Assembly (NCBI GenBank): GCA_947505995.1
Contig: CANNNB010000115.1
Span: forward strand, 1-7,315
Direction of reading: 5' to 3'
Length of the DNA stretch: 7,315 bases
DNA from: Comamonadaceae bacterium
Lineage (GTDB): Bacteria > Pseudomonadota > Gammaproteobacteria > Burkholderiales > Burkholderiaceae
A model generated the notes under the pieces. It made no database searches. It was not told the origin of the DNA and worked only from the letters and a program-made list of their open reading frames with translations. Made by a program: the position numbers and the translations under genes. Shown here one piece after another: positions 1 through 6,197 of this stretch. The first letter of the stretch is position 1, and each line of letters opens with the position of its first letter.

Positions 1-423
1 GCAGAGCATTGCATCAACTACAGCACCGACGACTTCTTAGCCCGCGTGAAAGAAATCACAGGCGGCAAAGGTTTGAAAGTGGTCTATGACTCTGTGGGCA
101 AAGACACCTGGGACAAATCGCTCGACTGCTTGCGGCCTTTTGGTTTGATGGCAACTTTTGGCAATGCTTCTGGTGCAGTGCCGCCATTTGCACCGGGTGT
201 TTTGGGTGCAAAAGGTTCTTTGTATGTCACACGCCAAACCTTGTTCAGCCACATCACCACGCGCGAAAGCACGCAAGCCATGGCCGATGATTTGTTTGCT
301 GTGGTGCAAAGCGGTAAAGTGAAAATTCACATTGACCAGACCTTCCCATTGGCCCAAGTGCAAGAAGCACACCGTGCTTTAGAAGCTCGCAAAACAACGG
401 GTTGCACCATTCTCACGCTGTAA
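1..423 (+). CDS. NADPH:quinone oxidoreductase, MDR superfamily (C-terminal part)
   Basis: The reading frame is open from the first base of the window and stops with TAA at 421-423, leaving 140 visible residues. The family is usually about 325 residues, so roughly the first 185, with the N-terminal catalytic domain and the Rossmann dinucleotide loop, lie upstream of the window. What is visible is the second half of the nucleotide-binding domain and the C-terminal return to the catalytic domain: INYSTDDF, the block EITGGKGLKVVYDSVGKDTW, a glycine-containing strand (FGNASGAVPPF), and the terminal stretch with AHRALEARKTTG that is typical of QOR-type proteins. Known for the family: zinc-free, NADPH-dependent one- or two-electron reduction of quinones and related enones in the cytoplasm. 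The substrate cannot be read from the sequence. The first in-frame ATG (46) is internal, not the start. The gene is convergent with lspA and shares its terminator. Confidence 0.9.
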   Translation, partial: AEHCINYSTDDFLARVKEITGGKGLKVVYDSVGKDTWDKSLDCLRPFGLMATFGNASGAVPPFAPGVLGAKGSLYVTRQTLFSHITTRESTQAMADDLFAVVQSGKVKIHIDQTFPLAQVQEAHRALEARKTTGCTILTL

Positions 424-464
424 GTCGCGGGATATTGCCAAGAAAAAACTTTTTTTCGGCAAAG

Positions 465-493
465 AAAAGGGCACTTAGACAAGTGCCCTTTTT
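465..493. terminator. Bidirectional intrinsic terminator between the quinone oxidoreductase gene and lspA
   Basis: A perfect 12-bp inverted repeat, AAAAGGGCACTT (465-476) and AAGTGCCCTTTT (481-492), is separated by a 4-nt AGAC loop. The GC core is GGGCAC/GTGCCC. On the + strand it ends in five T (489-493), about 40 nt after the oxidoreductase stop. On the - strand it ends in TTTTCTTT, 15 nt after the lspA stop. It therefore can stop transcription from both sides, as expected between two convergent genes. Confidence 0.9.
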
Positions 494-507
494 GCTGGGT
501 GCTTGAT

Positions 508-1011
508 TTATTTGCCGCGACGAACGCGAAGCAACTCGTCCAAAATAAGCAGGCCTGCACCAGATGTAATGGCACTGTCTGCTACGTTGAAAGCAGGGAA
601 GTGCCAAGCGCCGTAATAGAAGTCAAAAAAATCAATCACGTGGCCGTAAAGCACACGATCGATCACATTGCCGACGGCCCCACCCAGCAGCAGAGACAAG
701 GCCAGACAAAACAAAGTTTGGCCAGCATGCATGCGCAGCAAATAAACCATCACCAAGGCTGCCACAACCCCTAGTCCTGTGAAGAACCAGCGTTGCCAAC
801 CCCCTGCATCAGCCAAGAAAGAAAACGCGGCACCGGGGTTGTGCACGCGGACCAAATTGAAGAAGGATGTCATGGGCAAAGTTTCACCCAACTGGAATGC
901 GCCTACCACAGCAATTTTGGTGAGCTGGTCTAGCAAGAGTGTGATGAGCGCAACGCCCAACCAGAGCCAGACGCCCGAGCCTGACTTGAAAGTATTTTTG
1001 TTGCGTGCCAT
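508..1011 (-). CDS. lspA: Lipoprotein signal peptidase (signal peptidase II)
   Basis: LspA is an inner-membrane aspartyl protease that cleaves the signal peptide of diacylglyceryl-modified prolipoproteins just before the lipidated cysteine, after Lgt has acted. The 167-residue length is normal. Four hydrophobic segments are visible at about 14-36, 72-92, 98-117 and 137-160. Conserved blocks are in order: DQLTK (28-32), HNPGAAFS (57-64), GNVIDR (114-119), HVIDF (124-128) and FNVADSA (141-147). Asp127 and Asp145 match the catalytic pair of the family; Asp118 is the other strongly conserved acidic residue. The ATG at 1011 gives the usual short, basic N-terminus (MARNKN). It begins 12 nt after the ileS stop with no good Shine-Dalgarno sequence between, so translation is probably coupled to ileS. 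It is the last gene of the ribF-ileS-lspA cluster and ends at the bidirectional terminator. Confidence 0.97.
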   Translation of the reverse strand: MARNKNTFKSGSGVWLWLGVALITLLLDQLTKIAVVGAFQLGETLPMTSFFNLVRVHNPGAAFSFLADAGGWQRWFFTGLGVVAALVMVYLLRMHAGQTLFCLALSLLLGGAVGNVIDRVLYGHVIDFFDFYYGAWHFPAFNVADSAITSGAGLLILDELLRVRRGK

Positions 1012-1023
1012 GCTTTAAGCTAT

Positions 1024-3879
1024 TTACGCAAATAGACGCGATTCACCCGCGCCGTGCAAGTTGCTGTCGCAACGTCCGCACAGTGTGGGGTGTGCAGGAT
1101 TCACGCCCACGTCGGGGGCGTAATGCCAGCAACGCTCACACTTGGTGTCTTGGCTGACAGACACCTTGGCGACCAAATCGGAACCTGCCTCTAAAACAAG
1201 TTGCGAAGTGATAAACACAAACTTCAAGTCATTACCCAAACTGGCCAACAAGGCATGGTCTTCGGGCCCGACTTGCAAGTTCACTGAAGCTTGCAGTGAG
1301 GCACCCACTTTGCCATCGGCGCGAAGGGCTTCAATGTCCTTGTTCACTTGATCGCGAATTTCGCGAATGCGTGCCCACTTGGCCAGCAGCGCTTCATTGG
1401 GTGTGCCCAAGTCGCTGAAAGTTTCCATGAAGATAGATTCGGACGTACCAAAAGATTGCCATGCCTCTTCGGCGGTAAAGCTCAAGAACGGTGCCATCAA
1501 GCGCAGCATAGCGTGGGTAATGCGGTACAGCACAGTTTGCGCAGAGCGCCTGGCCAATGACTTGGGAGCGTTGGTGTAGAGGCGATCTTTCAATACGTCC
1601 AAATAAAACGCGCCCAAATCTTCTGAGCAATAGATTTGCAATTTGGACACCACAGGGTGGAATTCATAGACCTTGAAGTGCGCCAAGATGTCGGCTTGTA
1701 ATTGCGCTGCGCGACTCAAGGCAAAGCGATCGATTTCTAACAGGTCAGCTTCGGCCACGCTGTCTTTGGCAGGGTCGAAATCGCTGACGTTGGCCAACAA
1801 GAAACGCAGGGTGTTGCGAATGCGGCGATAGGCATCAACCACGCGCGCCAAAATTTTGTCATCAATATTGAGGTCGCCCGAGTAATCGGTGGAGGCTACC
1901 CACAAGCGCACAATTTCTGCGCCCATCTTGTCGCTGATCTCTTGCGGTGCCATCACGTTGCCCAAGCTCTTGCTCATCTTGCGGCCTTGGCCATCGGTGG
2001 CGAACCCATGCGTTAGCAAACCGCGATAGGGTGCGCGATCGTACAAAGCACAACCCAGTAATAAAGAGCTGTGGAACCATCCGCGGTGTTGGTCGTGGCC
2101 TTCTAAGTACAAGTCGGCTTCAGGCCCCGCGTCATGGAAGGGCTTGCGATCGTAAGCATCTTTGTGACTGCCGCGCAATACGTGTTGGAAAGTGGAGCCA
2201 GAGTCAAACCACACTTCCAGAATGTCGGTGCTCTTGGTAAAGTTGGAAGCATCGGCTGCCCCCAAAATTTCTTCTGCAGTGACACGGCTCCATGCTTCAA
2301 TGCCACCTTCTTCAACGATGTTGGCAGCTTGGTCCAAAATTTCCATAGTGCGAGGATGCAACTCACCAGAATCTTTGTGAAGGAAGAAGGGCACGGGCAC
2401 GCCCCAGCTGCGCTGACGAGAAATGCACCAGTCAGGTCGGTTGGCAATCATGTCGCGCAAACGCGTCTTGCCGTTTTCGGGATAGAACTTGGTTTGGTCG
2501 ATGGCATCAAGGGCCAGCTGCCGCAAAGTTTGAGGTGCTTTGTCTTTCGTGAAAACACCAAGACCTTCGTCCATGCGCACGAACCACTGGGCTGCAGCTC
2601 GGTAGATGACAGGCGTTTTGTGGCGCCAGCAATGTGGGTAGCTGTGGGTGATGCCGTAGGTGGCCATGAGCCGATTGCTTTCACCTAAGACTTCAATGAT
2701 GCGAGGACAAGCTTTCCAAATGTTCATGCCGCCAAACAAGGGCAGGTCTTCTGCATAACTGCCATTTCCTTGGACGGGGTTCAAGATGTCGTCATAGGCC
2801 AAGCCATTGGCCACGCAAGAGTTGAAGTCGTCGACGCCGTAAGCGGGGGAGGAGTGAACGATGCCCGTGCCATCTTGAGCGCTCACATAGTCGGCCACAT
2901 AAACTGGTGAAAACCGTTTGTAGCCTTCATGAACGTCATACAAAGGGTGTTTGAAATTCAAGCCGCCCAATTGTTGACCAGTGGTGGTGGCCACCACTTG
3001 ACCTCCCAATTTGTAGCGCTCTAAACATTTTTCCACCAAAGATTCGGCCAATACCAAGAGGCCTTTTTCAGTGTTCACCAAGGCATAAACCAATTCGGAG
3101 TTCACATTCAAAGCTTGGTTGGCAGGCAAAGTCCAAGCGGTGGTGGTCCAGATGATGGCATAGGCTGGTTTGGGTTGTTCAGGCAATGCTTCTAGGCCAA
3201 AAGCCTTGGCCAAAGCAGTGTTGTCAGCCGCTTCAAAAGCCACATCCAATGTGTCGCTTTTTTTGTCAGCATATTCAATTTCAAATTCAGCCAAAGAAGA
3301 GCCGCAATCGAAGCACCAGTAAACAGGCTTGAGTCCGCGGTAAACAAAGCCGCGTTCAATGACGCGTTTGAAGGCGCGAATTTCGCCCGCTTCGTTGGCA
3401 AAGTCCATGGTGCGATAGGGACGTTCCCAATCGCCCAAGACGCCTAAGCGTTTAAAGTCTTCGCGTTGTTGGTCAATTTGCACGGTGGCAAATGCCCGAC
3501 TCTTGGCCTGCATGTCGTCGCGAGTGAGTTTGCGGCCATGCAGTTTTTCAATGGCGTTTTCAATGGGTAGGCCGTGGCAGTCCCAGCCTGGAATGTATTG
3601 CGCGTCAAAGCCTGCGAGTTGCTTGGACTTGACAATCATGTCTTTCAGCACTTTGTTCAGCGCATGCCCAATGTGCAAATTGCCATTGGCGTAGGGTGGG
3701 CCATCGTGGAGCACAAACAAGGGCGCACCATGACGGGCCACTCGCAGTTTTTTATAAAGACCTTGGTCGCTCCAAGCTTTGGCCCAGGCTGGCTCACGCT
3801 TGGGTAAATCGCCGCGCATCGCAAAAGCGGTGTCGGGCATGTTCAAGGTGGCGCGGTAATTTGTTTTTGGTTCAGACAT
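1024..3879 (-). CDS. ileS: Isoleucyl-tRNA synthetase
   Basis: This class I synthetase charges tRNA-Ile with isoleucine in the cytoplasm and hydrolyses misactivated valine. At 951 residues it has normal bacterial length. The Rossmann catalytic domain carries [12 protein letters not shown] (61-72, the HIGH box) and, after the inserted editing domain, [13 protein letters not shown] (481-493) and KMSKS (634-638). The editing domain shows the Thr-rich peptide [11 protein letters not shown] (244-254) and [11 protein letters not shown] (342-352), whose His342 and Asp351 line up with E. coli His333 and Asp342. The anticodon-binding helical region follows, and the C-terminal zinc knuckle has Cys914, Cys917, Cys934 and Cys937. 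All key residues are present, so the gene looks intact and active. The start [15 protein letters not shown] fits the family. It lies 31 nt after ribF and 12 nt before lspA, in one operon. There is no clear Shine-Dalgarno site. No T-box or other leader is visible. Confidence 0.98.
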   Translation of the reverse strand: MSEPKTNYRATLNMPDTAFAMRGDLPKREPAWAKAWSDQGLYKKLRVARHGAPLFVLHDGPPYANGNLHIGHALNKVLKDMIVKSKQLAGFDAQYIPGWDCHGLPIENAIEKLHGRKLTRDDMQAKSRAFATVQIDQQREDFKRLGVLGDWERPYRTMDFANEAGEIRAFKRVIERGFVYRGLKPVYWCFDCGSSLAEFEIEYADKKSDTLDVAFEAADNTALAKAFGLEALPEQPKPAYAIIWTTTAWTLPANQALNVNSELVYALVNTEKGLLVLAESLVEKCLERYKLGGQVVATTTGQQLGGLNFKHPLYDVHEGYKRFSPVYVADYVSAQDGTGIVHSSPAYGVDDFNSCVANGLAYDDILNPVQGNGSYAEDLPLFGGMNIWKACPRIIEVLGESNRLMATYGITHSYPHCWRHKTPVIYRAAAQWFVRMDEGLGVFTKDKAPQTLRQLALDAIDQTKFYPENGKTRLRDMIANRPDWCISRQRSWGVPVPFFLHKDSGELHPRTMEILDQAANIVEEGGIEAWSRVTAEEILGAADASNFTKSTDILEVWFDSGSTFQHVLRGSHKDAYDRKPFHDAGPEADLYLEGHDQHRGWFHSSLLLGCALYDRAPYRGLLTHGFATDGQGRKMSKSLGNVMAPQEISDKMGAEIVRLWVASTDYSGDLNIDDKILARVVDAYRRIRNTLRFLLANVSDFDPAKDSVAEADLLEIDRFALSRAAQLQADILAHFKVYEFHPVVSKLQIYCSEDLGAFYLDVLKDRLYTNAPKSLARRSAQTVLYRITHAMLRLMAPFLSFTAEEAWQSFGTSESIFMETFSDLGTPNEALLAKWARIREIRDQVNKDIEALRADGKVGASLQASVNLQVGPEDHALLASLGNDLKFVFITSQLVLEAGSDLVAKVSVSQDTKCERCWHYAPDVGVNPAHPTLCGRCDSNLHGAGESRLFA

Positions 3880-3882
3880 TGT

Positions 3883-3894
3883 TCAAAGCGTCAT
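3883..3894 (-). other. Three-codon open frame (ATG ACG CTT TGA) just upstream of ileS
   Basis: In the 31-nt gap between ribF and ileS there is an ATG at 3894 followed by two sense codons and a TGA that ends three nucleotides before the ileS ATG. The ATG is out of frame with ileS. Neither this ATG nor the ileS start has a convincing Shine-Dalgarno sequence; the nearest purine run, AAGG at 3910-3907, is 12 nt from the small ATG. It could help ribosomes re-initiate at ileS, but a chance occurrence is quite likely. Confidence 0.2.
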
Positions 3895-3910
3895 TGTTTT
3901 GGGAGGCCTT

Positions 3911-4918
3911 TTAAGCCTTGTACCTGGCGGCGAAAAATGCACGTGCTTCGTCACAGTCCTTTGCAATACCCATGGTCAGGGCTTCCAAGCTGTCGTACTT
4001 GAGTTCGTCGTGTAGTTTGTGCAGCAAGTCAACTCGGATGATTTTACTGTAGCCCCCTTCGAGCCCCAGTGGAGTGGGCCAGTCTAAGCAATGGGTTTCT
4101 AAGAGAACCCGGCCAGCATTGACATCGTTAGGGTCTAAAGACGGACGGATGCCCAAGTTGGCTACGCCTGGCAGAGGCTGTGGACTTAAGCCATGGACTT
4201 CCACGTTGAAAATGCCGCTGGCTGCGGGTTGCCAGTGACTAAAACGCAAATTGAGGGTTCTAAAGCCGTCCTCAGCGCCTTCAATTGACGCGCCCAAGCC
4301 ACGCCCCAACTTTCGGCCGTGCACGACATGTCCGCTGATGCTGTAGGGTCGTCCCAAAAGGCGTGCTACACCGTTCATGTCGCCCCGGCCTAGGGCTTGT
4401 CTGACGGCTGAGCTTGAAACTCTAAGGCCATGCACTTCGTAGCTGTTCATCCGGGCCACATCAAAGCCTATGCGCTGACCGGCTGCATCAAGCATGGTGT
4501 AGTCCCCAGCCCGCTTAGCGCCAAAGCGAAAATCATCGCCCACCAATAAATATTTGACGCCCAAGCCCTTGACCAGAGCAGATTCGATGAAGTCCTCAGG
4601 TGATTGACTTGCCAGGTATTTGTCAAAGGGGAGCACCACCACTTGATCGATGCCGCAGCGCTCAAGCTCAAACAATTTATCGCGCAGTGTTGCTATTCGT
4701 GCTGGCGCCAATTCAGGCTTGTTGTAAAGCTTTGCAAAAAAATCTCTGGGGTGTGGCTCGAAGGTCATCACGCAACTGGGCACCCCACGGTGCGCGGCTT
4801 CGTTTTTTAAGAGGGCGAGCATGGCCTGGTGGCCGCGGTGGACACCATCAAAATTGCCAATCGTGAGAGCGCACTGGCGTGCTCTTTCTGGATGGTTAAA
4901 ACCGCGAAATACCTTCAT
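3911..4918 (-). CDS. ribF: Bifunctional riboflavin kinase / FAD synthetase (FMN adenylyltransferase)
   Basis: RibF converts riboflavin to FMN and then FMN to FAD in the cytoplasm, each step using ATP. The 335 residues match the family length. The N-terminal nucleotidyltransferase domain shows LTIGNFDGVHRGH (18-30, a HIGH-like box), MTFEPHPRDFF (51-61), VVLPFD (94-99), VGDDFRFG (126-133) and SSSAVRQAL (168-176). The C-terminal kinase domain starts near 186 with LLGRPYSISGHVVHGRKLGR (187-206), then GFRTLNLRF (218-226), SGIFNVEVHG (234-243), GVANLGIRPS (251-260) and LLETH (272-276), where Glu274 is at the expected catalytic position. The usual GFPTANL motif reads GFRTLNL and follows an insertion of about ten residues; Thr and Asn are kept. 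It is the first gene of the ribF-ileS-lspA cluster, and its own promoter must lie in the 130-nt gap upstream or further back. No FMN riboswitch is visible there. Confidence 0.96.
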   Translation of the reverse strand: MKVFRGFNHPERARQCALTIGNFDGVHRGHQAMLALLKNEAAHRGVPSCVMTFEPHPRDFFAKLYNKPELAPARIATLRDKLFELERCGIDQVVVLPFDKYLASQSPEDFIESALVKGLGVKYLLVGDDFRFGAKRAGDYTMLDAAGQRIGFDVARMNSYEVHGLRVSSSAVRQALGRGDMNGVARLLGRPYSISGHVVHGRKLGRGLGASIEGAEDGFRTLNLRFSHWQPAASGIFNVEVHGLSPQPLPGVANLGIRPSLDPNDVNAGRVLLETHCLDWPTPLGLEGGYSKIIRVDLLHKLHDELKYDSLEALTMGIAKDCDEARAFFAARYKA

Positions 4919-4979
4919 GCTTGTTTCGACTTCTCACTTCAACTACAGGGCTCTATTGTGACCGAGCTTGCGGGCAGTA

Positions 4980-5004
4980 AAAAACCGCCTCAAGGGCGGT
5001 TTTT
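4980..5004 (-). terminator. Intrinsic terminator downstream of pimD
   Basis: Perfect 10-bp arms AAAAACCGCC (4980-4989) and GGCGGTTTTT (4995-5004) enclose a 5-nt loop. On the - strand the hairpin ends in six T (to 4979), about 45 nt after the pimD stop, which is a classical Rho-independent terminator. The same sequence ends in five T on the + strand, but no + strand gene is seen running into it. It separates the acyl-CoA dehydrogenase transcript from ribF, so ribF needs its own promoter or depends on read-through. Confidence 0.85.
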
Positions 5005-5009
5005 AAACC

Positions 5010-5033
5010 CAAGCATGGGCTTAACCATGCTTG
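5010..5033. repeat. Second inverted repeat between pimD and the terminator
   Basis: Perfect 9-bp arms CAAGCATGG (5010-5018) and CCATGCTTG (5025-5033) flank a 6-nt GCTTAA spacer. It lies 15 nt after the pimD stop codon and 5 nt before the terminator hairpin. It has no U-tract of its own, so it is not a terminator by itself. A 3' mRNA-stabilising hairpin and a protein-binding palindrome are both possible; nothing in the sequence decides between them. Confidence 0.6.
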
Positions 5034-5048
5034 CGCTTTGGGCAGCGA

Positions 5049-6164
5049 TCAGGCGAAGACGCCTGCGGTCTCCTGCATGCTGGCAGACACTTCGCCCAAA
5101 TGGTGCATTGTGTCGCCAAAGGTCATTTCCAGCTGTGTCAATTTCTTGAAGTAGTGGCTGACGATGTATTCGTCGGTCACGCCAATGCCGCCGTGCAATT
5201 GGACAGATTGTTGGCCGACATAGCGCATGGAATTGCCTAATTGGAATTTGGCGCGGGCCATGGCTTGGTGGCGCTCAGCTGCTGGCGAGTTCAATTTTAA
5301 GCTTGCGTAGTAGCTCATGGAACGGCCCAACTCCAATTGCATTTTCATATCGGCCACACGGTGACGCAGGGCTTGGAATGTGGCAATGGTGGTGTTGAAT
5401 TGCTTGCGCGTGTTCATGTACTCCACGGTGATGGCCATGGTTTTGTCCATCACGCCTACGCCTTCAGCGCAGACACACGCAATGCCAATGTCCACTCCGT
5501 GGCTCAATGCAGTTTGACCGTCGAGCGTGATTAAGCTGGCAGGGCTTTGATGGAGTTGGAGTTCAGCGGCGCGGCCACCGTCTTGGGTGCCGTAGCCCGT
5601 CGTTGAACAGCCCTTGGCCCCTTTGGCCACCAAGAACAAAGCCAACTTGCCGGATGCCATGGCGGGCACCAAGAAGGCATCTGCATGGTCACCCACGGCC
5701 ACCATGCTTTTGGTACCTGTGACGAGCCACTGTCCGTCTTGTTGCTGTGCTTGCGCATCGCATTTGTGGGTGTTGTAACGTGATTTGCGCTCTTGGTGAG
5801 CCAAGACAACAATGGCTTCACCACCTGCAATTTGAGGCAGCCATGCTGCTTTCAAAGCATCGGGCGCATAGCCTTCTAAAACGGCGCCAGCAATAAAGGC
5901 GTGCTGTATGGGTTCGAGCACTATGCCGCGACCCAATTCTTCCATGACCACCATACCTTCAACGGGCCCCATGCCCATACCGCCTTGGTCTTCGCTGACA
6001 TACAGGCCACACAGGCCCAACTCTGCCAGTTCGGTGTAAGCGGCGCGGTCAAAGCCTCCCGCATGTGTAATTTCGCGGCGGCGGTCGAAGGTGTAAGCCT
6101 TATCGACCCACTTGCGAACAGCATCGCGCAATTGTTCTTGATCGTCTGAAAAATCGAAATCCAT
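5049..6164 (-). CDS. pimD: Acyl-CoA dehydrogenase, PimD-type small subunit
   Basis: The 371 residues follow the acyl-CoA dehydrogenase fold: N-terminal helical domain (MDFDFSDDQEQLRDAVRKWV), a loop rich in glycine (QGGMGMG, 60-66), a middle beta domain (about 115-215) and a C-terminal helical domain. The last has EYMNTRKQF (248-256), whose Arg253 belongs to the motif that contacts the FAD pyrophosphate across a subunit interface, and QLHGGIGVTDEY (322-333). The usual YEGT catalytic-glutamate motif is replaced by FGDT (349-352). The middle domain lacks the standard SEPGSGSD signature. Both traits fit the small subunit of heteromeric dehydrogenases such as pimeloyl-CoA dehydrogenase PimC/PimD. 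The start at 6164 is set by AAGGA six nucleotides upstream and by the family-like N-terminus. It follows pimC by 26 nt and ends at a terminator. The substrate (pimeloyl-CoA or another medium-chain or dicarboxylic acyl-CoA) is inferred from family only. Confidence 0.85.
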   Translation of the reverse strand: MDFDFSDDQEQLRDAVRKWVDKAYTFDRRREITHAGGFDRAAYTELAELGLCGLYVSEDQGGMGMGPVEGMVVMEELGRGIVLEPIQHAFIAGAVLEGYAPDALKAAWLPQIAGGEAIVVLAHQERKSRYNTHKCDAQAQQQDGQWLVTGTKSMVAVGDHADAFLVPAMASGKLALFLVAKGAKGCSTTGYGTQDGGRAAELQLHQSPASLITLDGQTALSHGVDIGIACVCAEGVGVMDKTMAITVEYMNTRKQFNTTIATFQALRHRVADMKMQLELGRSMSYYASLKLNSPAAERHQAMARAKFQLGNSMRYVGQQSVQLHGGIGVTDEYIVSHYFKKLTQLEMTFGDTMHHLGEVSASMQETAGVFA

Positions 6165-6170
6165 GATTTG

Positions 6171-6175
6171 TCCTT
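6171..6175 (-). promoter_or_regulatory. Shine-Dalgarno site of pimD
   Basis: AAGGA on the - strand lies six nucleotides before the pimD ATG at 6164, a good match in sequence and distance. It is the only strong ribosome binding site among the four complete minus-strand genes here and it fixes the pimD start. Confidence 0.75.
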
Positions 6176-6179
6176 GAGG

Positions 6180-6197
6180 GGGTTAGCAAATTAACCC
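6180..6197. repeat. Small inverted repeat over the pimC stop codon
   Basis: GGGTTA (6180-6185) and TAACCC (6192-6197) form perfect 6-bp arms around GCAAAT; an extra G-U pair could extend the stem in RNA. The right arm includes the last codon and part of the TAA stop of pimC, and the left arm ends four bases from the pimD Shine-Dalgarno site. It has no U-tract. It might tune translation between the two genes, but short repeats of this size also occur by chance. Confidence 0.4.

Noticed and set aside
437..460. A/T-rich near-palindrome GCC-A/T-GGC with a seven-T run after the oxidoreductase stop
   Set aside because: Only three G-C pairs with an unpaired AA, and the T run is inside the structure, not after it; the clear terminator is at 465-493.
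2134..2688. 184-codon + strand open frame
   Set aside because: It lies inside ileS on the opposite strand, where the ileS frame is intact and strongly conserved; no motif or ribosome binding site supports it.
3911..4918. RibF as a pseudogene because PTAN is altered
   Set aside because: The frame is full length, Thr and Asn of the motif and Glu274 remain, and the rest of both domains is well conserved.
4919..4980. Possible sigma-70 promoter for ribF (TTTACT with CACAAT)
   Set aside because: The spacer is only 15 nt and both boxes match weakly; not good enough to call, although a ribF promoter is expected in this gap.
4919..5048. FMN riboswitch upstream of ribF
   Set aside because: The gap is 130 nt, mostly filled by two simple hairpins, and no RFN-element core sequences are recognisable.
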